DNA of 64,000 bases from Sulfuriroseicoccus oceanibius (GCF_010681825.2 NZ_CP066776.1:2852001-2916000), one strand, 5' to 3'. Shown: positions 54,040 through 64,000, counted from the stretch's first letter. Program-made: numbers and translations. Notes: generated by a model from the letters alone, not told the origin.

Positions 54040-57000
54040 TTACACGACCACTGCTGGTGGCACATCGTCGCCGCCGTCCGAAACCACATCAGGTGGAGTC
54101 AGCAGGCTGGTGTCTTCAGCAGGAGGAGCGAGCTCCTCACCACTGTTGGCAACTGCCATGTCATCGGCTGGAGCGTCCTCACCGGAATCCGGCAACAAGC
54201 TCTCGATCGATTCGGCCTCTGTGGCAATTTCGGCCAACTCTGGAGCCTCATCGCTACCGACGCTGTTGATCTCGTCGAGCACATCTCCCATCGATTCATC
54301 GTTACCTTCACGAAGGTCAAGAATCACATCAGCGAGCTCGCCAGTGGTTCCGTCCTCATTGGTGTAGGTTGATTGCCCGGTCACAAACGCGTCGCCATTT
54401 GCGGCAGTGTAACCTTCGCCATCGCTTTCAAGATCGATGCTGGCGATACCGCGCTCGGTCAGGGAGGTCAACTCACCGACATCAGTCTCAGCGTCGCCGT
54501 CCTGATCCTGCCAGACCATGAACTTGTCGAACTCGTCATCGTTGGCATCCAGGACTCCATCTCCATTGCTATCAAATGCAAGGGCGAGGCCTTCCAGGTC
54601 GGTATCCGCATCCGGATGTTTGTCAGCAAACATCATTTCGGATCCATCATCGACCACGCCGTTCTGGTTGCCGTCATAGACCAACCAGCCGTCGTCAGAG
54701 TTCAACCAGGCGGATTGCTCGAGGTCGCCATCGCCGTCGAAGTCAAAGCCCGCATTCGCGATCTCTTCGATCGACACGAGCTCGATGCCGTCACCATCCA
54801 GGTCAAGCGCGATTGGTGGAGCTGGAGCCACCGCGGTGACATCAATGGTCAGCGTTGCGACGGACGTATCACCGTCCACGTCCTCAATGGTGTAGAGGAA
54901 GTTCTCCACGCCGAACGCACCATTCACAGCAGTGGTGTACTCATAATCACCTGCATTGATGCTGAAGACATCGGCGAACTCGAAGGTAAACGAGCCACCC
55001 AGCGCAGTCACCAGAGCCAGCGTGCTGCCAGCCACCACATTCGCATTGCTGCTATTGGTGATTTGGTTCAACGCAGAGTCATAGGTGTAGGTGGTTCCAT
55101 TGTGCGCAATGCTCACCAGGCCGCCTGCTCCATCAGCACCGAAGTCATCGGCCACTCCACCATTGGCATCGCCATCCAACACGTTGCCAGAGACATCATT
55201 GGTGATGGTCGAGTTGAACGTATCGTTCAAATCGCTGGCGGAGGTGATCTGAATCACGTTGCCGGCAGGAGCATCGTTAGGATACCCCACATCTTGCAGG
55301 TCTCCATCCGATGGACCGCTGCCAATGCCGATGGCATAGGCATTGTCGATGCCCTCGGTCACTCCCGCACCTGGATCCGTGTCTGCCGTCTGCAGGAACG
55401 CCTCCCAATCGGCAACCTGAGCATCAGTCAACGGATCATACCCGTTAGGGCTCCGTGGCTCACCATCAGAGATGAAGTACACGTTGTTCAGGTCGGCAAT
55501 CTGCGGTGCAGGCTCCCATGAGTTCTCGGTGTCATTCAGAGCATCCCTGTAGTTGGTCCAGCCACTACCGGTGATAGGACTCAGGAAGTTCGCAAGATCA
55601 ACCAATCCCTGCGCGGTGGTCACATCGAACCAAACCGATGGTGCACCAGCTTCAGTAGCAAATGGAATTACACGCACTGACTGCACTCCTGGCTGCTCGG
55701 CGAACTCAAGGATCGCTGCCTTCGCCAATGAGATCGGATCTCCAGGGTTTGTCTTGTCGCCCATCGACCCCGACTGGTCCAAAATGAACAACGCATTCAA
55801 TGTCTGGCTACCAGTAGCCTCCACCGAGTAACTGTCATCATTGGCAGTCGGCACCGCATCCACGGTGATGGTCAGGGCCGCCGAGTCAGACGCTCCATTG
55901 GCATCCTCCAGGGTGTAGATGAACTGCTCAACCGGCGCATTATCGGTTGGTGCCGTGTAGTTGTAGGTACCCACATTGTCTCCGACCATGTCGATCGAGA
56001 TCGATCCACCGGTTGCGGTACTGATGGTCAGCACGCCGGTACCCGCATCAAACGATCCGAGACCTCCGACAATACCGTCATCGGTTCCATTCAGTTCGTA
56101 GACCACGCCGTCATACTCAAACGAGCGGATGACATTTGGCCCGGTTCCAACACTATCAGCTTGCAACTGATTGACCGACGAGTCGGGATCAACTCCGGTG
56201 ATCACGTTGCCACTGGTGGACTGGCCGGTGAAGAGCACATCCTGATCATCCAGTGCATCGATCTGGTCGCGCACCTCGATCTTGAACGACCCCGTATCGG
56301 TATCTCCATCCGCATCCATGATGGTGTAGAGGAAGACCTCTTCCGTAGTCTGATTGACCTCAGGTGCATCGTAGTTGAAGCCACCGGTCTCGAAGTCGAA
56401 GTCGAGTGTTCCACCCAACGCGGTTACCACCGTGAAGTTCGAACCAGCCACCACATTGGCATTGGCATCATTGGTGATCTGGGTTCCATCATAGCTGTAG
56501 GTAACGCCATCGATCTCGATCGAGACCACTGCGATGTTGCCACCCAATGGCCCATCGGATCCGAAGTCATCGGCAACGCCACCTTCCAAGTCACCAGCGA
56601 GAATATCACCGCTGATCTCAGCAGGAATGGTGCCGAGCAATGTGTCCCCGAGGTCATCGGCAGAATCAATCTGGATCACATTACCGTCAGGTGCATCGTT
56701 TGGCACCGCCACCGACTGCAGGTCCTCGTTGCTGGCCCCGGCTCCGATACCGATTGCATACGCATTGTTGATATCGTTCACCGGATCCTGCACGAAGCTC
56801 TCCCAGGCAGCCACCTCGTTCACGGTGAGCCCTTCGGCATCCGTGGTGGCCTGACCTCCGCCATCGTTGATTCCATCGTTCGAGCGAACCGTAGGCTCAC
56901 CGTCGGTGATGAAGTAGATGTTGTTGGCGTCGGCTCCTGGGTTACCTGCCCAGGCGCTCTCAGCATCCACCACTGCGTCTTCGTAGTTGGTTAATCCGTT

Positions 57001-60000
57001 GCGCACACCATTGGTGAACGTACCGGTATCCCCTTGGGTAATGCCATCGAGATAAGCCTCCAGGTCAGCGAGTGCTCCTGGTTGGGTCAAATCGAACCAA
57101 ACCGAAGGTTCGCGGCCGAAGCTGTCGAACGGCAACACGCGGATCGCAGTGACCTGACCGGTCTGTGAGGCGAACTCAAGAATCGCGTCCTTGGCAAGCG
57201 ACAGCTTGGAGTTTGGATCTGTCTCGCTACCCATCGATCCGGAACGGTCGAGAATCATCAGCGCGCTGACAGTCGCGACACCCGGCTCGTCGAGCGAGTA
57301 GCAGTCGTCGTTGGCAACTGGTCCATCGTCCTCAATCTGGAAGACACCCTGACCAATGTTCAACGTAGCGGAATCGCTGTCGCCATCGGCATCGGTAATG
57401 GTTTGCACCACCTTCAAGCCGCTTGCAGTCGCAAGGTTGAGGATCGCCGAGTCGTCGTCGTTGGAGGTATCTCCATGCCAGACATTGGCCTCCTGGGTGA
57501 AGGTCAGCTCACCATTGGTTGGATCAATACTCAGCGTGAAGTAATCCGTCAGGCCGACCGAACCAGTGATCACATTACCACTCTGGTTGAGGACAATCTC
57601 TGCTCCCTGACCGATACCATCGATTCCGTCGATGGTGTCTGTGTTATCCAGGGCGAAGATTCCGCTCTTCACATCGACGCCGTCGAGGATCAGCGAGTAG
57701 CTCACACTGCCCTCTCCGTCCGAACCGAAGTCCGGAGTTTCGAAGTTGGCGGCAATCGAGTAAGTCACCGTATCCAATCCGGCAGGATCGCTGTCGCCAT
57801 CGGTCTCTGACCCAAGCGGACGGGTCTCATCGAGCACCAGAGGAGCAACGGTCGCATTGGCCACTGCTGCGGTCGGGCCATCGTCCTGCAGCTTGAACAC
57901 ATCCTGCCCGATCAATATCTCGGCACTGTCTGTGTCTCCTTCAATGTCCGTCACGGTCTGGATCAACTTCAGAGCGTCAGGCTGAGCGGTCATCAGTGTC
58001 GATGTGTCGTCGTCATCGTTCACATTACCGTGCCAGACGGTCCGCACTTGCCCTTGATCATCATCAAGCTGGGTAAAGGTGATCTCACCGGTAGCTGTGT
58101 TCAACGTGATGGTGAAGTAATCCACTCCTTTGGCCGACCCGGTGATCACATTACCGCTCTGATTGAGCACGATCTCAGCACCTTGGCCGATTCCATCGGC
58201 ATCCGCCAGTGTCGTATCCGTTGGGTCGACAGCATACAGGCCGCTACCCACGTCCGTGCCGCTCAGCAACAAGGCGTAAGTGGTAGCTCCCGGTCCATCG
58301 GCACCGTATTTAACCGGCTCGAAGTTGCCAGCGAACCCAGCGGTCACCGAAGCAAGACCTGCAGGCGAGCTATCGCCATCCGTATCGGATCCCTCTGGTC
58401 GCGACTCGTCGAGAACCAGTTCAGGCAATGCATTGGCATTGGCCTCCGCATCCGGCACGTCGTCGATCACATTGGCAACCAGCACATCGCTGGCCACATC
58501 GCCATCCGTGTCAGTCAACACCACGTCAAACACCTCGAAGAGCGAGTCATTACCTGGCTCGGTGTGGGTTTCGTTGTCCACCAGTTCATAGGTGTAAGTC
58601 ACCTCACCAGTGCCAGGGTCATATCCGGTGATGGTCAACACATTGCTCAGTGGCGTGTTGATCACCACAGGTCCGACAAAGACGCCATCGGTAATTACTG
58701 CTTCACCATCGACGGTGAGATCATCAATTCCATCTTCAGCCTGGATGAAGAAGTTCTGAGGCTGGGTGGTCGACTCCTTGGTATCGTCCGATCCCTCGGA
58801 CTCGCCAGGGCCGCGGCTGGCCAACAAGTCATCCTCGTTGACCAACACATCTCCGCCCACCGACTGAGGAGTCAGCCCGGTGATGATCGGCACATCGTTC
58901 GGTGTCAGCGTGACATGAAGTGATCCACCAACCTGGTCTCCATCGGCATCCTCAATCTTCAGATCGAACGAGAGATCCACCGGATCACCTGCATCAATCA
59001 CTTGAAGCGAGATGTTGGAAACCGAGAACGGCTCTTCATTGCCCCCTTCAACCTCAAGACGGTTGTAGCCATCGTCGGTGAAGCTCGCAATCGACCATCC
59101 TTCCATCAATCCACTGAGTTCCACGCCATTGGCGCCATCGAAGGTCGCATTTGCGCCGCTTCCTCCGATATTGACCGCATCGCCAGTCACAGTGCCAATC
59201 AGCACATTGAACTCGTCGTAGATCTCGATCTTGGTGATCGTGTCCTTCACGTCGCCCACATCGCCGGTGACAAAGTTGTCTCCATCGGCATCGTATGCGG
59301 TGACCTTGAAGGCAACCGGACCGGTACCTGGCACCTGGCTCAAGCTGAACTTCGCTCCGTTCACGGTGTAGTGATCGTCGATGTTGAAGTCAGCTCCACT
59401 GACGCTGAACTCACCGAAATCGATCCGAACAACCTCGCCGGTGTTGACCGAGTTGTTGCCCACACCAATGTCAGTTGCGTTGTTGTTCACGGATCCACCG
59501 GTTGCAGTCACGAGCAACTCGGTATCAGTGCCGGGAGTCTCAATGATCGCCCATGGCACGTTGCCGGCATCCACGCCCGAAAGGTCGGAGAAGCTGACGC
59601 TGCTTCCGTTGTCGACCGAGCCAAACAACTCAACGCTGTAAGTGTCGTTGCTCAGTGACAAATCCCCGTCTTGGTTGAGCGTGATCGTAAAGACTTTGCC
59701 TGTGTTGGCATCGCCCCCGGTCGCACCAGTCAGAACGGTTCCATCACCATTGAGGTAGAGCAGAATCGCATCTCCATTTGATGTCTGACCACTGTCCTGG
59801 CCATTGGTGATGTTGGTGAAGCAGACCGACGCAGGTTCGTCCGCACCGATGTTGTCATCGACATTGACATCCGAATCCAAGTTGAAGGTAGCGGATGTGC
59901 CATCTTTATTGGCAAGCTCGCCAGCCTCTGGATGGATCGCCACAGGGATGTCATCCTGCACGGTCACCACGAAGCGTCCGGATCCACCGAGTTCGACGGC

Positions 60001-63000
60001 ATCGCCGTCATAGTCGGTTCCTACCAAGAGCGCGGTGAAGTCGAGTCCCTCCACGGTTCCTCCTCCATTGACTTGGAGCGCGGTGTTCTCATCGTTGTTG
60101 CCGTCGTCCTCGTGATCGAGCTGATCATCAAGATCAAAGCTCCACGATCCGTCTGGATTCACCTGCAAGGTGAAGACAACGCGTCCACCCGCAGTCGCGG
60201 TCAGCGTGTCGCTGGTGCCATTGAGCGAGTAGCTCACCAGCTCACCTTTCGAGAGCAGTTCCGGCAGATCACCGGGATCGAGCTTCAGGCTCACAGTCAG
60301 AGGTTCGTCGGCACCTACCACAAACAGATCACTCAATGCTCCAGCAATTCCAGATGCCTCGTCATCCGCGTTGGTGTCACCGACTTCCTTGTTACCGTCG
60401 GACAGATCTCCAGGATCACCACCAACCAGAGCCATACCATCCTCTTCCACAAATGCGGTGACAGCAGGAGCATCGTCGTTGGTAACCGGCACGTCGTCCC
60501 AAACGGTCACGGTGAAGTCACCGATTCCTGTAAGCTCAAGGGAGTCGCCATCATAATCGGTTCCCACCAGCAACCTGGTGAAGTCGATGTACGAGACACT
60601 TCCACCACTGGTCAGGAGTTCGGAATTCTCACCGCCTCCGGCAACGTGATCGAGCTGATCATCCAAATCAAAGCTCCACGATCCGTCAGACTCGACCTTC
60701 AAGGTGAAGACCGTACGCCCACCTGCGGTTGCAGTTAAGGTATCGGCCGCAACATTCAGGCTGTAGCTCACCGCATCCCCTTTGGAGAAGAAGGTTGGCA
60801 GGTCGCCGTCGTCGAGCTTCAGGCTAACGCTCACTGGTTCGTCAGCACCCGCTGAGAACAACCCGGTGAGATCCTGAGTTCCGCTGGCCTCATCATCGGC
60901 GAACGTGTCTCCGACTTCCTGATTACCCTCGGACAGATCCCCTGCATCTCCCGACACAAGCGACATACCGTCTTCCTCAACTTCAGCACTCACTGGTGCC
61001 GCATTCGCAGCCTCCACCGGCACGTCGTCTTCCACCGTAATGACGAAGGCTCCGGATCCATCCAGTTCGAACGCGTCTCCGTCGAAGTCGGTTCCCACCA
61101 GCAAGCTGGTGAAATCAAGAGCAGAAACACTGCCGCCGCCCACAGTTTGCAGTGCGGTATTCTCGCTGTCGGTACCGTCATCCACGTGGTCGAGCTGATC
61201 CTGCAGATCGAAGCTCCAGGATCCGTCCTTGTTCACCTCAAGAACAAACACGGTACGCCCTCCGGCAGATGCGGTCAGGGTATCCCCCGCACCGTTCAAC
61301 ACATAACTCACTTCCTCTCCCTTCGAGAGCAACTGAGGCAACACACTGCCATCGAACTTGAGACTTACCTCGATAGGCTCGTCCGATCCCGAGGCAAACA
61401 GCTGGGTCAACGCACCAGCGTTGCCACTGGCCTCATCGTCATCATTACTGTCTCCCACCAGATCTTTGTTGCCCTCGGATCCATCACCTGTGCCAAACGA
61501 CATACCGTCTTCCTCAACGGTCGCCAACACGGCAACCCCATTTGGATTCTCAACCGGCACGTCATCCTGAACAGTGACCACAAACTTGTCGCCACCTGTC
61601 AGCTCTACTTGGTCTCCATCCGTATCGGTAGCGACCAACAACTTGGTCATATCGATGGATGTCACACTTCCTCCGCCACTCAACGCGAGATCAATGTTCT
61701 CGCCGTTGCCCGCGACATGATCCAACTGATCTACCAGATCAAACGTCCACGAGCCGTCTGGCTCAACCTCAACCACGAAGACAACGCGGCCTCCAGCACT
61801 AGCGGTCAGTGTATCGGTGGTGCCATTCAACGAATAGGTCACCTCTTCGCCTTTCGAGAGCAATGCTGGCAGATCCCCGTCGTCCAGTTTCAAACTAATG
61901 CTAACTTCCTCATCCGCACCGGCCACAAACAACCCGGTGAGCGATCCGTCTGGTCCGGAATCCTCATCGTCAGCATTTGTGTCGCCTGGCTGTTTATTGC
62001 CTTCAGACAGGTCGCCGGTTGCCAATGACATTCCGTCCTCTTCTACAAACCCCTGAACTCGTGTTGCAGGATCCACTGCAATCGGCACATCGTCTTGCAC
62101 CGTGATTTTGAAGAGCCCGTCCCCAGGGAGACCAACGCTATCACCGTCGAAGTCGGTTCCAACCAGCACGCTGGTGAAGTCGATCGCGTCGACACTGCCA
62201 CCACCAGCAAGCTGCAGGGCTGTGTTTTCGCTATCGGTGCCGTCATCAACGTGATCGAGCTGGTCATTCAAATCGAAGTTCCACGATCCGTCTGGGTTCA
62301 CCTCAAGGGTGAAGACCTCACGACCTCCCGCCTCGGCGGTCAGAACATTGCCGACCACGGTGTAAGTCACCAGTTCGCCCTTCGAGAGAAGCGCTGGCAG
62401 ACCACTGACATCAGGATCCAGTTCCACGGTCACATCCTCGTCAGATCCATCAGAGAACAGTGCGCTCAATGAACCAGCTGCACCGCTGGTCTCATCGTCG
62501 GCATTGGTATCGCCGACTTCCTTGTTACCCTCGGAAAGGTCACCGGTTGCCAGCGACATGCCGTCTTCTTCCACCGCTCCGATCACAGGTGCCGGCTGTA
62601 CCGCAGGAATCGGCACGTCATCGGTCACAGTGATGGTGAAGAGCGGTTCACTTGGCAGACTCACCTGATCGCCGTCGAAGTCAGTTCCCACGATCAGACT
62701 GGTGAAGTCGATCGCACCAACGCTTCCTCCACCGGCCAGTTGCAGTTCGGTGTTCTCGTCGTCGTTGCCATCATCGACATGGTCGAGCTGGTCATTCAGA
62801 TCGAAGTTCCACGATCCGTCTGGGTTCACCTCGAGGGTGAAGACCTCACGACCTCCGGCAGATGCGGTCAGGATGTTGCCGACCACCGAGTAGGTCACCA
62901 CTTCTCCCTTCGAGAGAAGCGCTGGCAGACCACTGACATCAGGATCCAGTCCCACGGTCACGTCTTCGTCCGCACCATCGGAGAACAACGCGCTCAACGA

Positions 63001-64000
63001 GCCTGCTGCACCGCTGGTTTCATCATCGGCATTGGTGTCGCCCACTTCCTTGTTACCTTCGGAAAGGTCACCAGTCGCAAGCGACATTCCATCTTCCTCC
63101 ACTGCGCCGGTCACCGGAGTAACTTGCGGCGCAGGCACCGGAATGTCGTCGGTTACGGTGATGGTAAAGAGTGGCAGATCCGGCAGGTTCACCGAGTCGC
63201 CATCCGCATCGGTTCCCACGATCACACTGGTGAAGTCGATCACATCCACGCTGCCACCTCCAACGATTTGCAGTGCGGTGTTCTCATCGTTCGCGCCATC
63301 ATCGACATGGTCGAGTTGGTCGTTGAGATCGAAGTTCCAGGACCCGTCCGGGTTCACCTCGAGAGTGAAGACTTCGCGGCCTCCTGCCGATGCGGTCAAC
63401 ACATTGCCGACCACTGCGTAGGTCACAGCCTCACCTTTCGAGAGCAGCTGTGGCAGCCCATTGGTGTCCACATCCAGGCTCACAGTCACTTCTTCGTCGG
63501 CACCATCGGAGAACAACGCGCTCAGTGAACCAGCAGCACCGCTGGTTTCATCATCCGCATTGGTGTCGCCAACTTCCTTGTTACCTTCGGAAAGGTCGCC
63601 GGTTGCCAATGACATGCCATCTTCCTCAACCGATCCAGTCACTGGGGCCGGCTGCACAGCTGGCACCGGCACATCATCTTGAACCGTCACGGTGAAGAGC
63701 AAATCACCTGCCAACTCAACGGTATCCCCGTCGAAGTCGGTTGCGACAATCACGCTGGTGAAGTCGATCGCATCCACGCTGCCACCACCTGCAAGCTGCA
63801 GTTCGGTGTTCTCGCTGTCGGTGCCATCATCCACATGGTCGAGCTGATCGTTCAGATCGAAGTTCCACGATCCGTCCGGATTCACCTCGAGAGTGAAGAC
63901 CTCACGCCCCCCGGCCGATGCAGTCAGCACGTTGCCCACCACTGCGTAGGTCACCAACTCACCTTTCGACAGCAAGGCTGGAAGCCCGTTGGTGTCAGGA
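54040..64000 (-). CDS. Giant repetitive type I secreted surface protein, N-terminus beyond window
   Basis: The frame is open over all 3,320 codons from the right edge to the stop at 54040; the true start is outside. From N to C it contains: at least seven T1SS-143-type repeats of 176-179 residues (to about 59960); a longer non-repeated region (about 59960-58900); a calcium-type region with two related repeats starting DDVPDAEANAN and DDGPTAAVANA (about 58460-57310); two von Willebrand A modules with MIDAS sequences LDRSGSMGSE (near 57250) and LDQSGSMGDK (near 55780); and, at about 54830-54330, the EF-hand-rich module LDLDGDGIEL, FDFDGDGD, YDGNQNGVVDDGSE and FDSNGDGVLDAND usual before the C-terminus of such cargo. 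The protein is very acidic. GGxGxD nonapeptide repeats were not seen. Export by the adjacent ABC/HlyD pair and a role in adhesion or biofilm are inferred. Confidence 0.92.
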   Translation of the reverse strand, partial: PDTNGLPALLSKGELVTYAVVGNVLTASAGGREVFTLEVNPDGSWNFDLNDQLDHVDDGTDSENTELQLAGGGSVDAIDFTSVIVATDFDGDTVELAGDLLFTVTVQDDVPVPAVQPAPVTGSVEEDGMSLATGDLSEGNKEVGDTNADDETSGAAGSLSALFSDGADEEVTVSLDVDTNGLPQLLSKGEAVTYAVVGNVLTASAGGREVFTLEVNPDGSWNFDLNDQLDHVDDGANDENTALQIVGGGSVDVIDFTSVIVGTDADGDSVNLPDLPLFTITVTDDIPVPAPQVTPVTGAVEEDGMSLATGDLSEGNKEVGDTNADDETSGAAGSLSALFSDGADEDVTVGLDPDVSGLPALLSKGEVVTYSVVGNILTASAGGREVFTLEVNPDGSWNFDLNDQLDHVDDGNDDENTELQLAGGGSVGAIDFTSLIVGTDFDGDQVSLPSEPLFTITVTDDVPIPAVQPAPVIGAVEEDGMSLATGDLSEGNKEVGDTNADDETSGAAGSLSALFSDGSDEDVTVELDPDVSGLPALLSKGELVTYTVVGNVLTAEAGGREVFTLEVNPDGSWNFDLNDQLDHVDDGTDSENTALQLAGGGSVDAIDFTSVLVGTDFDGDSVGLPGDGLFKITVQDDVPIAVDPATRVQGFVEEDGMSLATGDLSEGNKQPGDTNADDEDSGPDGSLTGLFVAGADEEVSISLKLDDGDLPALLSKGEEVTYSLNGTTDTLTASAGGRVVFVVEVEPDGSWTFDLVDQLDHVAGNGENIDLALSGGGSVTSIDMTKLLVATDTDGDQVELTGGDKFVVTVQDDVPVENPNGVAVLATVEEDGMSFGTGDGSEGNKDLVGDSNDDDEASGNAGALTQLFASGSDEPIEVSLKFDGSVLPQLLSKGEEVSYVLNGAGDTLTASAGGRTVFVLEVNKDGSWSFDLQDQLDHVDDGTDSENTALQTVGGGSVSALDFTSLLVGTDFDGDAFELDGSGAFVITVEDDVPVEAANAAPVSAEVEEDGMSLVSGDAGDLSEGNQEVGDTFADDEASGTQDLTGLFSAGADEPVSVSLKLDDGDLPTFFSKGDAVSYSLNVAADTLTATAGGRTVFTLKVESDGSWSFDLDDQLDHVAGGGENSELLTSGGSVSYIDFTRLLVGTDYDGDSLELTGIGDFTVTVWDDVPVTNDDAPAVTAFVEEDGMALVGGDPGDLSDGNKEVGDTNADDEASGIAGALSDLFVVGADEPLTVSLKLDPGDLPELLSKGELVSYSLNGTSDTLTATAGGRVVFTLQVNPDGSWSFDLDDQLDHEDDGNNDENTALQVNGGGTVEGLDFTALLVGTDYDGDAVELGGSGRFVVTVQDDIPVAIHPEAGELANKDGTSATFNLDSDVNVDDNIGADEPASVCFTNITNGQDSGQTSNGDAILLYLNGDGTVLTGATGGDANTGKVFTITLNQDGDLSLSNDTYSVELFGSVDNGSSVSFSDLSGVDAGNVPWAIIETPGTDTELLVTATGGSVNNNATDIGVGNNSVNTGEVVRIDFGEFSVSGADFNIDDHYTVNGAKFSLSQVPGTGPVAFKVTAYDADGDNFVTGDVGDVKDTITKIEIYDEFNVLIGTVTGDAVNIGGSGANATFDGANGVELSGLMEGWSIASFTDDGYNRLEVEGGNEEPFSVSNISLQVIDAGDPVDLSFDLKIEDADGDQVGGSLHVTLTPNDVPIITGLTPQSVGGDVLVNEDDLLASRGPGESEGSDDTKESTTQPQNFFIQAEDGIDDLTVDGEAVITDGVFVGPVVINTPLSNVLTITGYDPGTGEVTYTYELVDNETHTEPGNDSLFEVFDVVLTDTDGDVASDVLVANVIDDVPDAEANANALPELVLDESRPEGSDTDGDSSPAGLASVTAGFAGNFEPVKYGADGPGATTYALLLSGTDVGSGLYAVDPTDTTLADADGIGQGAEIVLNQSGNVITGSAKGVDYFTITLNTATGEITFTQLDDDQGQVRTVWHGNVNDDDDTSTLMTAQPDALKLIQTVTDIEGDTDSAEILIGQDVFKLQDDGPTAAVANATVAPLVLDETRPLGSETDGDSDPAGLDTVTYSIAANFETPDFGSDGEGSVSYSLILDGVDVKSGIFALDNTDTIDGIDGIGQGAEIVLNQSGNVITGSVGLTDYFTLSIDPTNGELTFTQEANVWHGDTSNDDDSAILNLATASGLKVVQTITDADGDSDSATLNIGQGVFQIEDDGPVANDDCYSLDEPGVATVSALMILDRSGSMGSETDPNSKLSLAKDAILEFASQTGQVTAIRVLPFDSFGREPSVWFDLTQPGALADLEAYLDGITQGDTGTFTNGVRNGLTNYEDAVVDAESAWAGNPGADANNIYFITDGEPTVRSNDGINDGGGQATTDAEGLTVNEVAAWESFVQDPVNDINNAYAIGIGAGASNEDLQSVAVPNDAPDGNVIQIDSADDLGDTLLGTIPAEISGDILAGDLEGGVADDFGSDGPLGGNIAVVSIEIDGVTYSYDGTQITNDANANVVAGSNFTVVTALGGTLDFDFETGGFNYDAPEVNQTTEEVFLYTIMDADGDTDTGSFKIEVRDQIDALDDQDVLFTGQSTSGNVITGVDPDSSVNQLQADSVGTGPNVIRSFEYDGVVYELNGTDDGIVGGLGSFDAGTGVLTISTATGGSISIDMVGDNVGTYNYTAPTDNAPVEQFIYTLEDANGASDSAALTITVDAVPTANDDSYSVEATGSQTLNALFILDQSGSMGDKTNPGDPISLAKAAILEFAEQPGVQSVRVIPFATEAGAPSVWFDVTTAQGLVDLANFLSPITGSGWTNYRDALNDTENSWEPAPQIADLNNVYFISDGEPRSPNGYDPLTDAQVADWEAFLQTADTDPGAGVTEGIDNAYAIGIGSGPSDGDLQDVGYPNDAPAGNVIQITSASDLNDTFNSTITNDVSGNVLDGDANGGVADDFGADGAGGLVSIAHNGTTYTYDSALNQITNSSNANVVAGSTLALVTALGGSFTFEFADVFSINAGDYEYTTAVNGAFGVENFLYTIEDVDGDTSVATLTIDVTAVAPAPPIALDLDGDGIELVSIEEIANAGFDFDGDGDLEQSAWLNSDDGWLVYDGNQNGVVDDGSEMMFADKHPDADTDLEGLALAFDSNGDGVLDANDDEFDKFMVWQDQDGDAETDVGELTSLTERGIASIDLESDGEGYTAANGDAFVTGQSTYTNEDGTTGELADVILDLREGNDESMGDVLDEINSVGSDEAPELAEIATEAESIESLLPDSGEDAPADDMAVANSGEELAPPAEDTSLLTPPDVVSDGGDDVPPAVVV
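59960..64000 (-). repeat. Tandem in-frame 528-537 base repeats inside the giant gene
   Basis: The codon for Met in the VEEDGM block recurs at 60433, 60964, 61501, 62029, 62557, 63085 and 63613. Spacings are 531, 537, 528, 528, 528 and 528 bases, all multiples of three, with an eighth unit cut by the right edge. The rightmost units are closely similar, also at base level, while the two nearest the unique region are more divergent. Each unit ends in an acidic V-DDVPV-type linker. Confidence 0.93.

Noticed and set aside
59960-64000. Regular repeats considered as a CRISPR array or satellite
   Set aside because: The period is about 528 bases, units are in frame and encode acidic VEEDGM-containing protein domains, so they are coding repeats.
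54040-64000. RTX nonapeptide (GGxGxD) array searched for in the giant protein
   Set aside because: No tandem GGxGxD was found in the visible part; the C-terminal calcium module is EF-hand-like instead.

Overview
The window looks like a chromosomal segment of a verrucomicrobial bacterium, probably Verrucomicrobiae of the Akkermansia/Rubritalea/Haloferula type. The main evidence is a five-gene locus of the Amuc_1098 to Amuc_1102 pilus-like type, first known from Akkermansia muciniphila. A LexA gene preceded by a TGTTC-N4-GAACA operator, a fucosidase-sulfatase pair, and GC-rich genes with weak Shine-Dalgarno sequences fit the same picture. No rRNA, tRNA, CRISPR array, integrase or intact insertion sequence was seen.

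Layout. 1-7.2 kb (minus): a LolA-like periplasmic protein, an Hsp33-type redox chaperone, a chorismate-using isochorismate synthase and a large alpha-2-macroglobulin that runs off the left edge. 7.3-9.6 kb (plus): a GT-C membrane glycosyltransferase and a GT2 polyprenyl-phosphate glycosyltransferase, closed by a strong terminator. 9.8-11.1 kb: an NtrC-family response regulator without the GAFTGA loop. 11.1-22.3 kb (minus): the pilus-like locus (homologues of Amuc_1102, a PilM-PilN fusion, Amuc_1100, Amuc_1099 and a secretin), followed by coaE, rho and an RNase D. 22.6-26.9 kb (plus): aroD and an Mla/MCE lipid transport operon (permease, ATPase, MCE protein, PqiC-like lipoprotein). 27-29 kb: a DinG-type helicase. 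29.1-32.8 kb (minus): four exported proteins of unknown function. 33.1-35.6 kb (plus): a TPP riboswitch with terminator, thiC, and a miniature repeat element directly after the thiC stop codon. 35.7-40 kb (plus): a Gfo/Idh/MocA oxidoreductase, an exported GH29 fucosidase and an exported sulfatase, suggesting use of sulfated fucose-containing glycans. 40-46 kb: a small membrane protein, lexA, a D,D-carboxypeptidase, a BioF-type synthase, an AguB-type amidase, a Sco copper protein and EngB. 46.3-64 kb: a type I secretion region with a TolC-family channel, an exported serine protease, a repeat-rich gap, an HlyD adaptor, a LapB/RtxB-like ABC exporter and a giant repetitive surface protein whose start lies beyond the right edge.

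How the parts fit. Much of the window concerns the cell envelope: pilus-like secretin complex, MCE lipid transport, a macroglobulin protease trap, glycan modification, peptidoglycan trimming, and a dedicated type I exporter with its likely cargo of at least 3,300 residues. The least explained parts are the four exported proteins at 29-33 kb, the GAFTGA-less regulator, the two-copy inverted-repeat element, and the von Willebrand-A modules inside the giant protein. All calls come from reading the sequence; no database search was possible.
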